64,000 bases of DNA from Candidatus Rifleibacterium amylolyticum (GTDB lineage: Bacteria; Muiribacteriota; Ozemobacteria; Ozemobacterales; Ozemobacteraceae). The stretch covers positions 275,321-339,320 of the forward strand of contig JAACJG010000004.1 in NCBI GenBank assembly GCA_009917695.1, written 5' to 3'. The position numbers and the translations under genes were made by a program. Positions 57,396-64,000 of this stretch are shown here, piece after piece (position 1 is the stretch's first letter; every line of letters starts with the position of its first letter). A model generated the notes under the pieces. The model made no database searches and was not told the origin of the DNA. It saw only the letters and a list, made by a program, of their open reading frames with translations.

Positions 57396-59186
57396 TCACA
57401 TGCTCCCGGTTTTGAACTGACCCCAGAGATCTGTGAAGTCTTTTACTGCTTTGCCTGATTCTGACACGAGATGGCATTTATTCAACCTTATCAGATATGA
57501 GCCGCCGGCTCTAAGCATGCGGTAAGGCACGAGTTCAAGCAGAGTGTTGTTTTCTTTCCAGCTGACCGAGAAATTGCTGCGCAGTGAAGTGCCATCGAGA
57601 ACCATTTTTGCTCCTGAATCAAGGCTGGTGATCTCAATTTCGAGATCATTATAGAGCGAATCTGGCTGCATGCTGCGGTCGAAGCGAATGGCGAAGGGGC
57701 CAGAGCGGCCCACATCGGTATCGCCATTTTTCGGGCTGGTCGAAACAATGCTGGGGCTCGGGTCGGCATCAGTGGTGAACTCGCCGTAAAGGCCTTCATA
57801 GGTTTTCAGCATCCGGCCATCGGCAGCGCGCGCGTTCCATCGCGAAATCGTCATGCTGTAGCGGGTGCTGGCAGCGAGCGGTTGGCGTGGATAAAGCTGC
57901 AGAACCGTGTCTGACTTCCAGACGATGCGAAAGTGCTGCTCGATAATCGGGCCGTTCAGAGCAATCAGGCCGGCTCCGCTTTTGTTCTGTATCATCAGGT
58001 TGATGTCGTTGAAGACCGAAGCCTTTTCCATCACCTGGCCGAAACCAATCTCAAATGGGCCCGAGACCGGAAAAGCGGTCTGATTCATATATGGTCTGGT
58101 CCAGGAAATTACCGCATCCAGTTCAGGAATGGTGCCGGCTTTTGACAGGCGTGCATTCACAAGTGTCAGTCCGTCAATCGAAACCGGAACGTAGTAGCCC
58201 TCGATGGTTTGATAGCCATTACGGGCGAGTCTGATCGTAGTTTCGCCGTTGCCGGTTATATTCGAACCGAGAATGGCACGTCCATCGCTGCTACCCGATA
58301 CCGCCTGACTTGCGCCTGCATCTACCGTAACTTCGGCGATCGGCTTGACTTCGCCGGCGCTGTTTTCGACGGCGGTAACCTCGATCATGCCTCGTTTGAG
58401 CAGAAATGAATCGCCTCTTGCTACAGCTACGCTGACTTCATTATAACCCGGGTAAAAGGTCAGTTCGTCCATTATGCGCAGACCGTCTCCAACAAGCAGA
58501 GAGGCGTTATAGCTTACTTCCCAGGTGAGATATTTTACCGTAACCAGAGTAGAAGTTGCCAGCGCCTGAGCCTGGTCGATGTTGAACTCTACCATGCCGC
58601 TTCCGTCGCTGACGCCAACTTCACCAATGGCGGCAAGTTCGATTCTGGCACCCGAAATCGGAACTACCGGGCTGCCTGGTTCAGCGCTGAAACGACCGGT
58701 AAGAATCGAAGTGCGGTCGGCATATATCGTCAGTCGATAAGTGCTGTTGCCAACAACATCTACGCTATATTCGGCTTTGGCCTGTCCACCGCGAACATCA
58801 GTCGCGATGCAGGTTATGAGGTTGGTCGAAGTGTGGCTGGGGGCTTTCCAGACGGCATTGCTGCCTTCGGTAGAGATGATGTCGCCATCACTGGCTTCCC
58901 ACGCTATATTGACCTGGCCGCCCGCCGGATCGATTGCCTCGGCACGCAGATTGAGTTCTGCCTGAGGGCCAACAACGTTGCGTGTGGCATAAATAACGAC
59001 AACCGGCACCGGGTCGCCGCTTGTTTTTGTTTCGGTGCTGCCGATGTTGAGTTCTGATTCAGGATCGGCCGCTGCCGGATTGAGAGAACTTATAGAATTA
59101 GCGCTTGTGCAGCCGGCAATAAGTGTTGCCACCAGCACACAAAGCGCTGCGTAGAGCAATTGTTTGGCGAGATTCTGTGTTTTCAT
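57396..59186 (-). CDS. Lipoprotein with SbsA-type Ig-like domains
   Basis: 596 residues. Lipobox LIAGC then TSANSISS. One Ig-like/PKD domain (VVVIYATRNVVGPQAELNLR; NIAWEASDGDIISTEGSNAV), two carboxypeptidase-regulatory-like sandwiches (about 150-345), and two C-terminal Big_5/SbsA Ig-like domains, the second opening PSIVSTSPKNGDTDVGRSGP and containing IRFDRSMQPDSLYNDLEIEI. These domains occur in surface and S-layer associated proteins. Monocistronic, converging on gene 56607. Confidence 0.85.
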   Translation of the reverse strand: MKTQNLAKQLLYAALCVLVATLIAGCTSANSISSLNPAAADPESELNIGSTETKTSGDPVPVVVIYATRNVVGPQAELNLRAEAIDPAGGQVNIAWEASDGDIISTEGSNAVWKAPSHTSTNLITCIATDVRGGQAKAEYSVDVVGNSTYRLTIYADRTSILTGRFSAEPGSPVVPISGARIELAAIGEVGVSDGSGMVEFNIDQAQALATSTLVTVKYLTWEVSYNASLLVGDGLRIMDELTFYPGYNEVSVAVARGDSFLLKRGMIEVTAVENSAGEVKPIAEVTVDAGASQAVSGSSDGRAILGSNITGNGETTIRLARNGYQTIEGYYVPVSIDGLTLVNARLSKAGTIPELDAVISWTRPYMNQTAFPVSGPFEIGFGQVMEKASVFNDINLMIQNKSGAGLIALNGPIIEQHFRIVWKSDTVLQLYPRQPLAASTRYSMTISRWNARAADGRMLKTYEGLYGEFTTDADPSPSIVSTSPKNGDTDVGRSGPFAIRFDRSMQPDSLYNDLEIEITSLDSGAKMVLDGTSLRSNFSVSWKENNTLLELVPYRMLRAGGSYLIRLNKCHLVSESGKAVKDFTDLWGQFKTGSM

Positions 59187-59243
59187 GAAACACCTCCAGC
59201 TGTCAGCCCTATCGGCGCAAGGTGGAGATTTTTTAATGAGAAT

Positions 59244-59312
59244 TGATTTAGAAATCGATACCCGATAGAGAACCGATACCGATACCGAACCCGATAGCGA
59301 TACCGATAAGAG
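59244..59312. repeat. CGATAC hexanucleotide microsatellite
   Basis: Imperfect tandem units (CGATACC, CGATAGC, CGAACC) before the rpmB promoter. The same hexamer forms the tract at about 10046-10086. Confidence 0.7.
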
Positions 59313-59350
59313 AGAGCGGGGATGGTGTACAGTAAAGTTAAATTTTACAC

Positions 59351-59379
59351 TTGATTAGTTGGCGGATGTCTGGTATCAT
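59351..59379 (+). promoter_or_regulatory. Sigma-70-type promoter of rpmB
   Basis: TTGATT (59351-59356), 17-nt spacer, TATCAT (59374-59379) preceded by TGG, 37 nt before the start codon. Confidence 0.7.
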
Positions 59380-59415
59380 AATCTTTCACTTCGGCTTGAT
59401 CTTGGAGGTTTGAAT

Positions 59416-59604
59416 ATGTCAAGACTTTGTATGGTTTGCAATCGTGGACCAAGGGTTGGCTTTAAGCTCAGCCATTCTCATCATCGCACAAAAAGACGCT
59501 GGAGCATCAACCTCCAGAAAAAACGGGTCATGCTCAACGGCGCTCGCGTTCGTGGATACATCTGCACCCGCTGTCTGGGCAGCGATAAAGTAACTGCAGC
59601 TTAA
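59416..59604 (+). CDS. rpmB: 50S ribosomal protein L28
   Basis: 62 residues from the ATG at 59416, with GGAGG seven bases upstream. Family core: RGPRVGFKLSHSHHRTKRRW then NLQKKRVMLNGARVRGYICT. It keeps both zinc-binding cysteine pairs (CMVC near the start and CTRC near the end), so it is the zinc-requiring C+ form. In several bacteria the C+/C- switch is tied to zinc supply. Monocistronic. Confidence 0.95.
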   Translation: MSRLCMVCNRGPRVGFKLSHSHHRTKRRWSINLQKKRVMLNGARVRGYICTRCLGSDKVTAA

Positions 59605-59626
59605 GCATTTCCTGCCGTAATCGGCG

Positions 59627-60154
59627 TCAGTTCTGTCTAGCGCACAGAGTTTGGTGATTCCGGGCGATGTAGCTGACAATGATGACGCAGATGGCGGTTT
59701 CCGGGAGCATGTGACCGAGATTGTAGAGGCAGCTGGCCAAAATAGCCTGCATAAAAGTGTCTTTACCGGTCACAAAGAAAATTGCACCGGCGACAACGTG
59801 TAGTAGCAGACGGATAACGTTTGCCAGCGTTGTCGCCGCTGCTGCTTTGAGGGGATTTTGCCATGCAATCATGCCGGCAAGGCCGACAGCGGCATAGGCG
59901 AGAGGATAATCGAGAATAAACTGCACGGGATGCACGATAAAAGGGCGGGTTGTCAGCATCAGCAGACCAAGCAGAAAGCCGCTGGCGCACCCGGTCAACA
60001 AACCATGGCGGGCACTAAGCAACAACAGGGGCAGCACGCCGAGCGACACTGAGCCACCGCTCGGCATCTGGAACAGCTTGATGTTTGCCAGCGCCAAAGC
60101 GGCTGCCAGCAGCATTCCACATTCGGTTACGACGTTGAGCTTTCTGATCCGCAC
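59627..60154 (-). CDS. thiT: Thiamine ECF transporter substrate-binding subunit
   Basis: 175 residues, about six membrane helices. The ThiT pattern is clear: LFQMPSGGSVSLGVLPLLLL, then LTGCASGFLLGLLML, and HPVQFILDYPLAYAAVGLAG. ThiT captures thiamine and uses a shared ECF energizing module, which is not encoded here. The start is a GTG at 60154 with GGGGTGA upstream. No TPP riboswitch features are seen in the short leader. Promoter TTGCCA-N17-TATCTA at 60198-60170. Confidence 0.88.
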   Translation of the reverse strand: MRIRKLNVVTECGMLLAAALALANIKLFQMPSGGSVSLGVLPLLLLSARHGLLTGCASGFLLGLLMLTTRPFIVHPVQFILDYPLAYAAVGLAGMIAWQNPLKAAAATTLANVIRLLLHVVAGAIFFVTGKDTFMQAILASCLYNLGHMLPETAICVIIVSYIARNHQTLCARQN

Positions 60155-60169
60155 TATTCACCCCGATTT

Positions 60170-60198
60170 TAGATACCATTATTTGACATTCTTGGCAA
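60170..60198 (-). promoter_or_regulatory. Sigma-70-type promoter of thiT
   Basis: On the minus strand TTGCCA (60198-60193), 17-nt spacer, TATCTA (60175-60170) preceded by TGG. Confidence 0.6.
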
Positions 60199-60219
60199 TG
60201 TTGTAAAGATTAAGTCGGC

Positions 60220-60408
60220 AGCAATTCTCGGTGAGGCGTAAAGCCATCATCAACAGTGATAACGATTTTGGGGTTTGACTTTTTTGTTTGTCAGCCTGCG
60301 CGGAGCGAAGCGCAGTCGCAGGATCCAGAGAGGCCGATATAATGTGGATTCTGCGACTTCGCCTGACGGCTCGCGCAGAATGACTGTTTATTTTGACCGA
60401 GAATTGCT
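60220..60408 (+). mobile_element. 189-bp MITE-like element, copy 2
   Basis: The same 13-bp perfect terminal inverted repeats as copy 1 (60220-60232 and 60396-60408) and the same internal palindrome (60290-60384), in the opposite orientation. The left 25 nt (AGCAATTCTCGGTGAGGCGT onward) and the right 20 nt are almost unchanged between copies; the variable part is between 60243 and 60285. Confidence 0.75.
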
Positions 60409-60425
60409 GATGTGCGGCAGGGTTT

Positions 60426-60454
60426 TTGTGGGCTGGCGAATAATGTGGTATCAT
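60426..60454 (+). promoter_or_regulatory. Putative promoter of the TAXI gene
   Basis: TTGTGG (60426-60431), 17-nt spacer, TGG then TATCAT (60449-60454), 28 nt before the start codon. It lies just outside the 189-bp element. Confidence 0.55.
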
Positions 60455-60482
60455 CTGTTCAGTTCGTATCAGGAAGGGGTAA

Positions 60483-61442
60483 ATGATGAAAAAATTCTAT
60501 CTGCTGGCGGCGCTTCTGCCGACTTTACTGATAATTGCCGGACTCACCGGCTGTGGTGGATCGAGTTTGAGCCGCAATGAGTATACGATTGCGACTGGCT
60601 CCAAATCAGGCGTTTATTACCCAATTGGCGAAGCTCTGGCATCGATACTCAAAAAGTCGTTTCCGGCTGTCACGCTGAATATTATGGAAACTGCCGGCAG
60701 TGTCGAAAACCTCCAGCTGTTGCGCGATGGCAAGGTTGATATGGCTCTGGTTCAGAATGACATCGCTTTTTATGCGGTTGAGGGCGAAGCCATGTTTAAC
60801 GGTCAGAAGATAACTAATGTTACCGGCATTGCCACGTTGTTTCCTGAAGTCGTGCAGATAGTTGTGCGCAAGGAAACAGGTATAACGACTCTGGCAGACC
60901 TGGTTGGTCGCAAAATAGCAGTCGGCAGCAAAGACAGCGGAACTTTCTACAATGCTCAGCAGATTCTGACTGTTGCCAAAGTATGGGAGCAGATCGATCA
61001 TCAATATCTTAACGCTGGTGATGCGATGAAGGAGATGCAGGAAGGGCGTATCGATGGTTTTATCTTTACCAGTGGCCTGCCTAACCCGTCGATAGTTGAG
61101 CTGGCGCGCAAGGTTGAAGTCAGTCTGGTACCAGTCGAGCCTGATCTTGTGCAGAAACTGGTCAACTCTTATTCCTTTTATTACCCCTCGACTATCGAGG
61201 CAAACCAGTATCCGGGTCAGACCGAAGAGATTTCTGCGGTCGAAATCAACGCCATACTGGTGTCGGGCCCCAAGCTCAGCGAAAACGACCAGTATCTGAT
61301 GACAAAGCATCTTTTTGGTGCTCCCAACGATCTCGGCAATAGCCACCCACGCCTGAGCAAAATGACCAAAAACAGCCTGCGCCGGCAGATGCCGGTTCAG
61401 CTGGGCAAAGGTGCTTATAAGGCACACTCTGAGACCCCTTGA
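60483..61442 (+). CDS. TAXI-family TRAP transporter solute-binding lipoprotein
   Basis: 319 residues. Lipobox AGLTGC, then the TAXI signature YTIATGSKSGVYYPIGEALA, LNIMETAGSVENLQLLRDGK, DMALVQNDIAFYA, GRKIAVGSKDSGTFYNAQQI and DGFIFTSGLPNPSIVELA. TAXI proteins bind carboxylates such as glutamate or 2-oxoglutarate for DctQM-type permeases. No TRAP permease gene is adjacent, so it is an orphan receptor here. AGGAAGGGG precedes two adjacent ATGs (60483 and 60486). Confidence 0.92.
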   Translation: MMKKFYLLAALLPTLLIIAGLTGCGGSSLSRNEYTIATGSKSGVYYPIGEALASILKKSFPAVTLNIMETAGSVENLQLLRDGKVDMALVQNDIAFYAVEGEAMFNGQKITNVTGIATLFPEVVQIVVRKETGITTLADLVGRKIAVGSKDSGTFYNAQQILTVAKVWEQIDHQYLNAGDAMKEMQEGRIDGFIFTSGLPNPSIVELARKVEVSLVPVEPDLVQKLVNSYSFYYPSTIEANQYPGQTEEISAVEINAILVSGPKLSENDQYLMTKHLFGAPNDLGNSHPRLSKMTKNSLRRQMPVQLGKGAYKAHSETP

Positions 61443-61510
61443 GCATATATTCAGACCCGGGCTGAATTTTGCCGATAATTATTGCAGACTACCATACCAA
61501 GGAGTGCAAC

Positions 61511-62650
61511 ATGAATTCAGTTCCGGGTGGCAAACTCAGAGTCGGCGTTATTTTCGGTGGCAGGTCAGGCGAACATGAAGTATCGCTGGTTTCGGCCAAA
61601 TCGATCATGAAAGCGCTCAATCCTGACAAATACGAAGTCATACCTGTCGGTATTACCCGTCAGGGCGCCTGGATGGTTGGCGTTAAGCCAGAGGCACTGC
61701 TCGAATACGGAAAGTCAGAAACACGCGGCTGCCTGCCCTTCAATTCCGCTTCAGGCGGAATGGCCAGCCTGAACTGCGATCCGGCGAGCAAGGGTTTGAT
61801 GCTGATCGATCGTCCGCAAAGCGAGAACCAGGTGCAGCTCGATGTGCTGTTTCCAATAATTCATGGAACTTATGGCGAAGACGGTACTCTTCAGGGTATG
61901 CTCGAACTCGCTGATATGCCCTACGTTGGTTGCGGCGTGCTTGCTTCGGCGGTTGGCATGGACAAAACTTTCGCCAAGCGACTGTTTCGCGAAGCCGGCA
62001 TAGAAATCGCTCCATTCAAAGAAATTTTGCGCAGTCATTATCGCGCCGATCCTGAAAAGGCCATGACAGAAATTGAATCTGAACTTGGCTACCCCTGTTT
62101 TGTAAAGCCCGTCAACTCGGGTTCTTCGGTCGGCATCAGCAAGGCGAAGAACCGTGCCGCTCTTAAAGATGCTCTTGATCTGGCTGCCCGATATGACCGC
62201 AAAATTCTTATCGAATCTTATGTGAATGGCCGCGAAATAGAGGTTTCGGTTCTTGGTAACGATGACCCGATCGCATCGCTGCCAGGCGAAATCGTGCCTT
62301 GCAACGAGTTCTATGATTATAATGCCAAATATGTAGACGATCGTTCAGAACTTAAAATTCCGGCTGATATGCCGGCTGAAACTGTCGAAGAGATCAGGGC
62401 GCTCGCTATCAAAGCCTATCGTGCGCTTGACTGTGCCGGCATGGCTCGTGTCGATTTCTTTCTTGAGCGTGGAACTAATCGCATTATTATCAACGAGATA
62501 AACACTATTCCTGGTTTTACCAGCATCAGCATGTATCCAAAACTCTGGGAAGCCACCGGAATCAGCTATCCTCAGCTGGTTGACCGCCTGGTTGATCTGG
62601 CACTCGAACGCTATCGCGATAAGCAGGAATCACTGGCAACGGTTTCGTAA
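61511..62650 (+). CDS. ddl: D-alanine--D-alanine ligase
   Basis: 379 residues from the ATG at 61511 (AAGGAGTG upstream; an ATG 14 codons earlier has none). ATP-grasp enzyme: GVIFGGRSGEHEVSLVSA, HGTYGEDGTLQGMLEL, VKPVNSGSSVGISKAKN, AGMARVDFFLE and NEINTIPGFTSISMYPKLWE. It supplies the D-Ala-D-Ala dipeptide for peptidoglycan. The EGxDG-loop position reads YGEDGTLQG as in Ddl. It follows the TAXI gene by 68 nt and converges on the right-edge gene. Confidence 0.96.
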   Translation: MNSVPGGKLRVGVIFGGRSGEHEVSLVSAKSIMKALNPDKYEVIPVGITRQGAWMVGVKPEALLEYGKSETRGCLPFNSASGGMASLNCDPASKGLMLIDRPQSENQVQLDVLFPIIHGTYGEDGTLQGMLELADMPYVGCGVLASAVGMDKTFAKRLFREAGIEIAPFKEILRSHYRADPEKAMTEIESELGYPCFVKPVNSGSSVGISKAKNRAALKDALDLAARYDRKILIESYVNGREIEVSVLGNDDPIASLPGEIVPCNEFYDYNAKYVDDRSELKIPADMPAETVEEIRALAIKAYRALDCAGMARVDFFLERGTNRIIINEINTIPGFTSISMYPKLWEATGISYPQLVDRLVDLALERYRDKQESLATVS

Positions 62651-62653
62651 CAT

Positions 62654-64000
62654 TTATTCGACTGCACGCGTTCCTGGCGTGTTATCTACTGCAAAAATGC
62701 ACCCTTCCGGGGTGCTTTCCCATTTATAGGGGCCGAACTGGCAGGCTTTCAGCATGGCTTCACTGCATATCTGGCATATCTTGTCCTGCGGCAGGGGCGT
62801 TTCGGCGGTAAAGGCACTGAATTTCTGACTGCAGAAAACTACCTTCAGCTGCTGCTGCGGTGCCAGATAGATGCAGTCGGCACCGAGTCGATTGTGGCGT
62901 GCGGCCAGGGCGCAGAGCTCGCTTTCGCTGTCACTGGCGTTTACCTGGTAATCGAGCGAAGTCAAAAAGGCAGACTCATCACGGCCGAGTTTCCAGTCAA
63001 CGGCAAGGCGACCACGCCAGAGTGATACCAGTACCAATCCGTCTGGTCGTGAAGTCGCTGGCAGATAGAGGCCGGTGGCGGCCCGCAGATTGACTCTTGA
63101 TTCGTCGAGAGTCAGCGGGTCGAATTCACTGCGTTCGCCTTCGCGCATGTTTTCAGGAAAAAAATTAAGCTTGTTGATGATTTCGAGACTCTGTAAAAGC
63201 TGATCTGACAGGTTTTCGGCGGCAAACGTCGTGTCGATTTCCATCTGTTGACTGCGTTCGAGCGTGCGTCGCAGAATGCCGCAGAAGGCTACGCCTGAAA
63301 GCAGCGCCAGGGCCTCGATGAAATACGGGCCTGAACCGAACAGTCTGGCCCAGAATATCGGGCTGATGGCGGGTAGAATTGAGAGACCGCTGGTAAAAGC
63401 GATAATCAGAAGAAAATCATTAAAGACAGCATTGTGCTCGAATTTGCGGCGACTCCTTGTAAGCAGCAGGCGAAGGTTCTCGCCGGACAAGTGGTTCTGC
63501 ATGCCACCAAAAATAACTGAGGCCGCCGAAAAGCTCAGGGCGCCGATTTCGACAATACCCTGACGATAACCATCGCGTGATGTGTAGATTTTTTGTGGCA
63601 GGTCGATATTCAGGTCGCCGGCGCTATAGCGTTTGAACATCAGCCATGGAAGAACGAGCTGCAGCATCAGATAAATCGAGGCAAAGAAGACGACAGGAGA
63701 AACAGCCGCTCCAACCGGGCGGGTGATCGGCCAGATCGGCAGCCAGGTAACCATGAGATGCAGAACGATAAGGGCAAGAGTTGCTGAGATCAGTGCGAGG
63801 TGCCTGACAAGCATCAACGATAGCTGCTCGAAACAATAGCTTAACAGCCCGTTACTGTTTTTCTTGACCAGACTTTCGATGCTGTGCAGCGGAATCTGAC
63901 AGAAAAACCAGCTTAAAAGCAGATGAAAGAACAGGAAGCTGAAAGTAGCCTGGATTTCGAGGTGCTCGGCCACACGCAGCGACAGCAGCAATATGGCTGA
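62654..64000 (-). CDS. Multi-pass membrane protein of unknown function, 5' end beyond the window
   Basis: At least 448 residues; the frame stays open to the right edge, so the true start is outside. The N-terminal half has about five hydrophobic helices (FSFLFFHLLLSWFFCQIPLH; ALISATLALIVLHLMVTWLP; AVSPVVFFASIYLMLQLVLP; FNDFLLIIAFTSGLSILPAI). Between them, the segment with VIFGGMQNHLSGENLRLLL then RSRRKFEHN resembles the spacing around the M48/M56 HExxH site, but the histidine-glutamate pair is not intact. The C-terminal 200 residues are soluble, with a CQICSEA motif. I cannot assign a family. Confidence 0.55.
   Translation of the reverse strand, partial: SAILLLSLRVAEHLEIQATFSFLFFHLLLSWFFCQIPLHSIESLVKKNSNGLLSYCFEQLSLMLVRHLALISATLALIVLHLMVTWLPIWPITRPVGAAVSPVVFFASIYLMLQLVLPWLMFKRYSAGDLNIDLPQKIYTSRDGYRQGIVEIGALSFSAASVIFGGMQNHLSGENLRLLLTRSRRKFEHNAVFNDFLLIIAFTSGLSILPAISPIFWARLFGSGPYFIEALALLSGVAFCGILRRTLERSQQMEIDTTFAAENLSDQLLQSLEIINKLNFFPENMREGERSEFDPLTLDESRVNLRAATGLYLPATSRPDGLVLVSLWRGRLAVDWKLGRDESAFLTSLDYQVNASDSESELCALAARHNRLGADCIYLAPQQQLKVVFCSQKFSAFTAETPLPQDKICQICSEAMLKACQFGPYKWESTPEGCIFAVDNTPGTRAVE

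Noticed and set aside
60606-61427. 273-codon open frame antisense to the TAXI gene
   Set aside because: It is a shadow of a clear TAXI protein with a lipobox.
1-64000. CRISPR arrays, tRNA or rRNA genes, intact transposase or integrase genes
   Set aside because: Looked for and not seen; the repeats present are dispersed, not regularly spaced, and no cloverleaf or recombinase motif was recognised.

Overview
The window is a dense chromosomal segment of about 50% GC (estimated by eye) from a Gram-negative-type (diderm) bacterium. An outer membrane is suggested by a polysaccharide-export protein, a family 9 (heptosyltransferase-like) glycosyltransferase and a series of large lipoproteins. The gene set is ordinary housekeeping plus many secreted or lipid-anchored proteins of unknown function. 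The mix (sigma-54, diadenylate cyclase, HEAT-repeat and TPR proteins, a zinc-type L28, giant CGGGGG lipoproteins) fits a deep-branching environmental lineage. I suspect a candidate phylum of sediment or groundwater bacteria (Riflebacteria-like), but that is a guess. There is no rRNA, tRNA, CRISPR array, prophage or intact transposase.

Layout. 1-9.8 kb (minus): polysaccharide export protein (cut by the edge), rpoN, mutS2, glmS, a TPR protein and a STAS protein, with repeat-packed gaps. 10.3-10.8 kb (plus): a small excisionase-like HTH gene and a possible coupled micro-ORF. 11-13 kb (minus): a lytic transglycosylase. 13.2-20.3 kb (plus): an EF-G-like GTPase, an unknown protein and an 1185-residue Ig-like lipoprotein. 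20.5-31.1 kb (minus): one tightly packed operon dapA-cdaA-cdaR-HEAT protein-dprA-smg-topA-trmFO, tying c-di-AMP synthesis to DNA uptake/topology and tRNA modification genes. 31.7-40.9 kb (plus): flavoprotein, yebC, ruvA-ruvB-mutS, a coiled-coil/DUF2325 protein, and a sigma-70 factor behind a long structured leader. 40.9-52.7 kb (mostly minus): a catalytically dead-looking M16 protein, two tandem paralogous lipoproteins with an AT-richer plus-strand gene between them, and a third small lipoprotein. 52.7-64 kb: yjbQ, DJ-1/PfpI, GT9, two acidic or tail-anchored unknowns, an Ig-like lipoprotein, rpmB, the thiamine transporter subunit thiT, an orphan TAXI binding protein, ddl, and a membrane protein cut by the right edge.

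Between genes the chromosome is full of short repeat families. One is a 189-bp element with 13-bp perfect terminal inverted repeats, present twice at exactly the same length. Another is a 129-bp element with 15-bp imperfect terminal repeats around a REP-like palindrome. Others are REP-like GTCATTGCGAGG and GTCATTCTGCGC palindromes, CACAAAGCCGCAAAGACAC-type and CGCAGATTACGC-type motifs, and (GAAAGA)n and (CGATAC)n microsatellites. Several gaps are mosaics of these in mirror-image order. The most interesting non-coding signals are the 189-bp element pair, the roughly 230-nt structured leader of the sigma factor gene, and a two-tier hairpin between yebC and ruvA.
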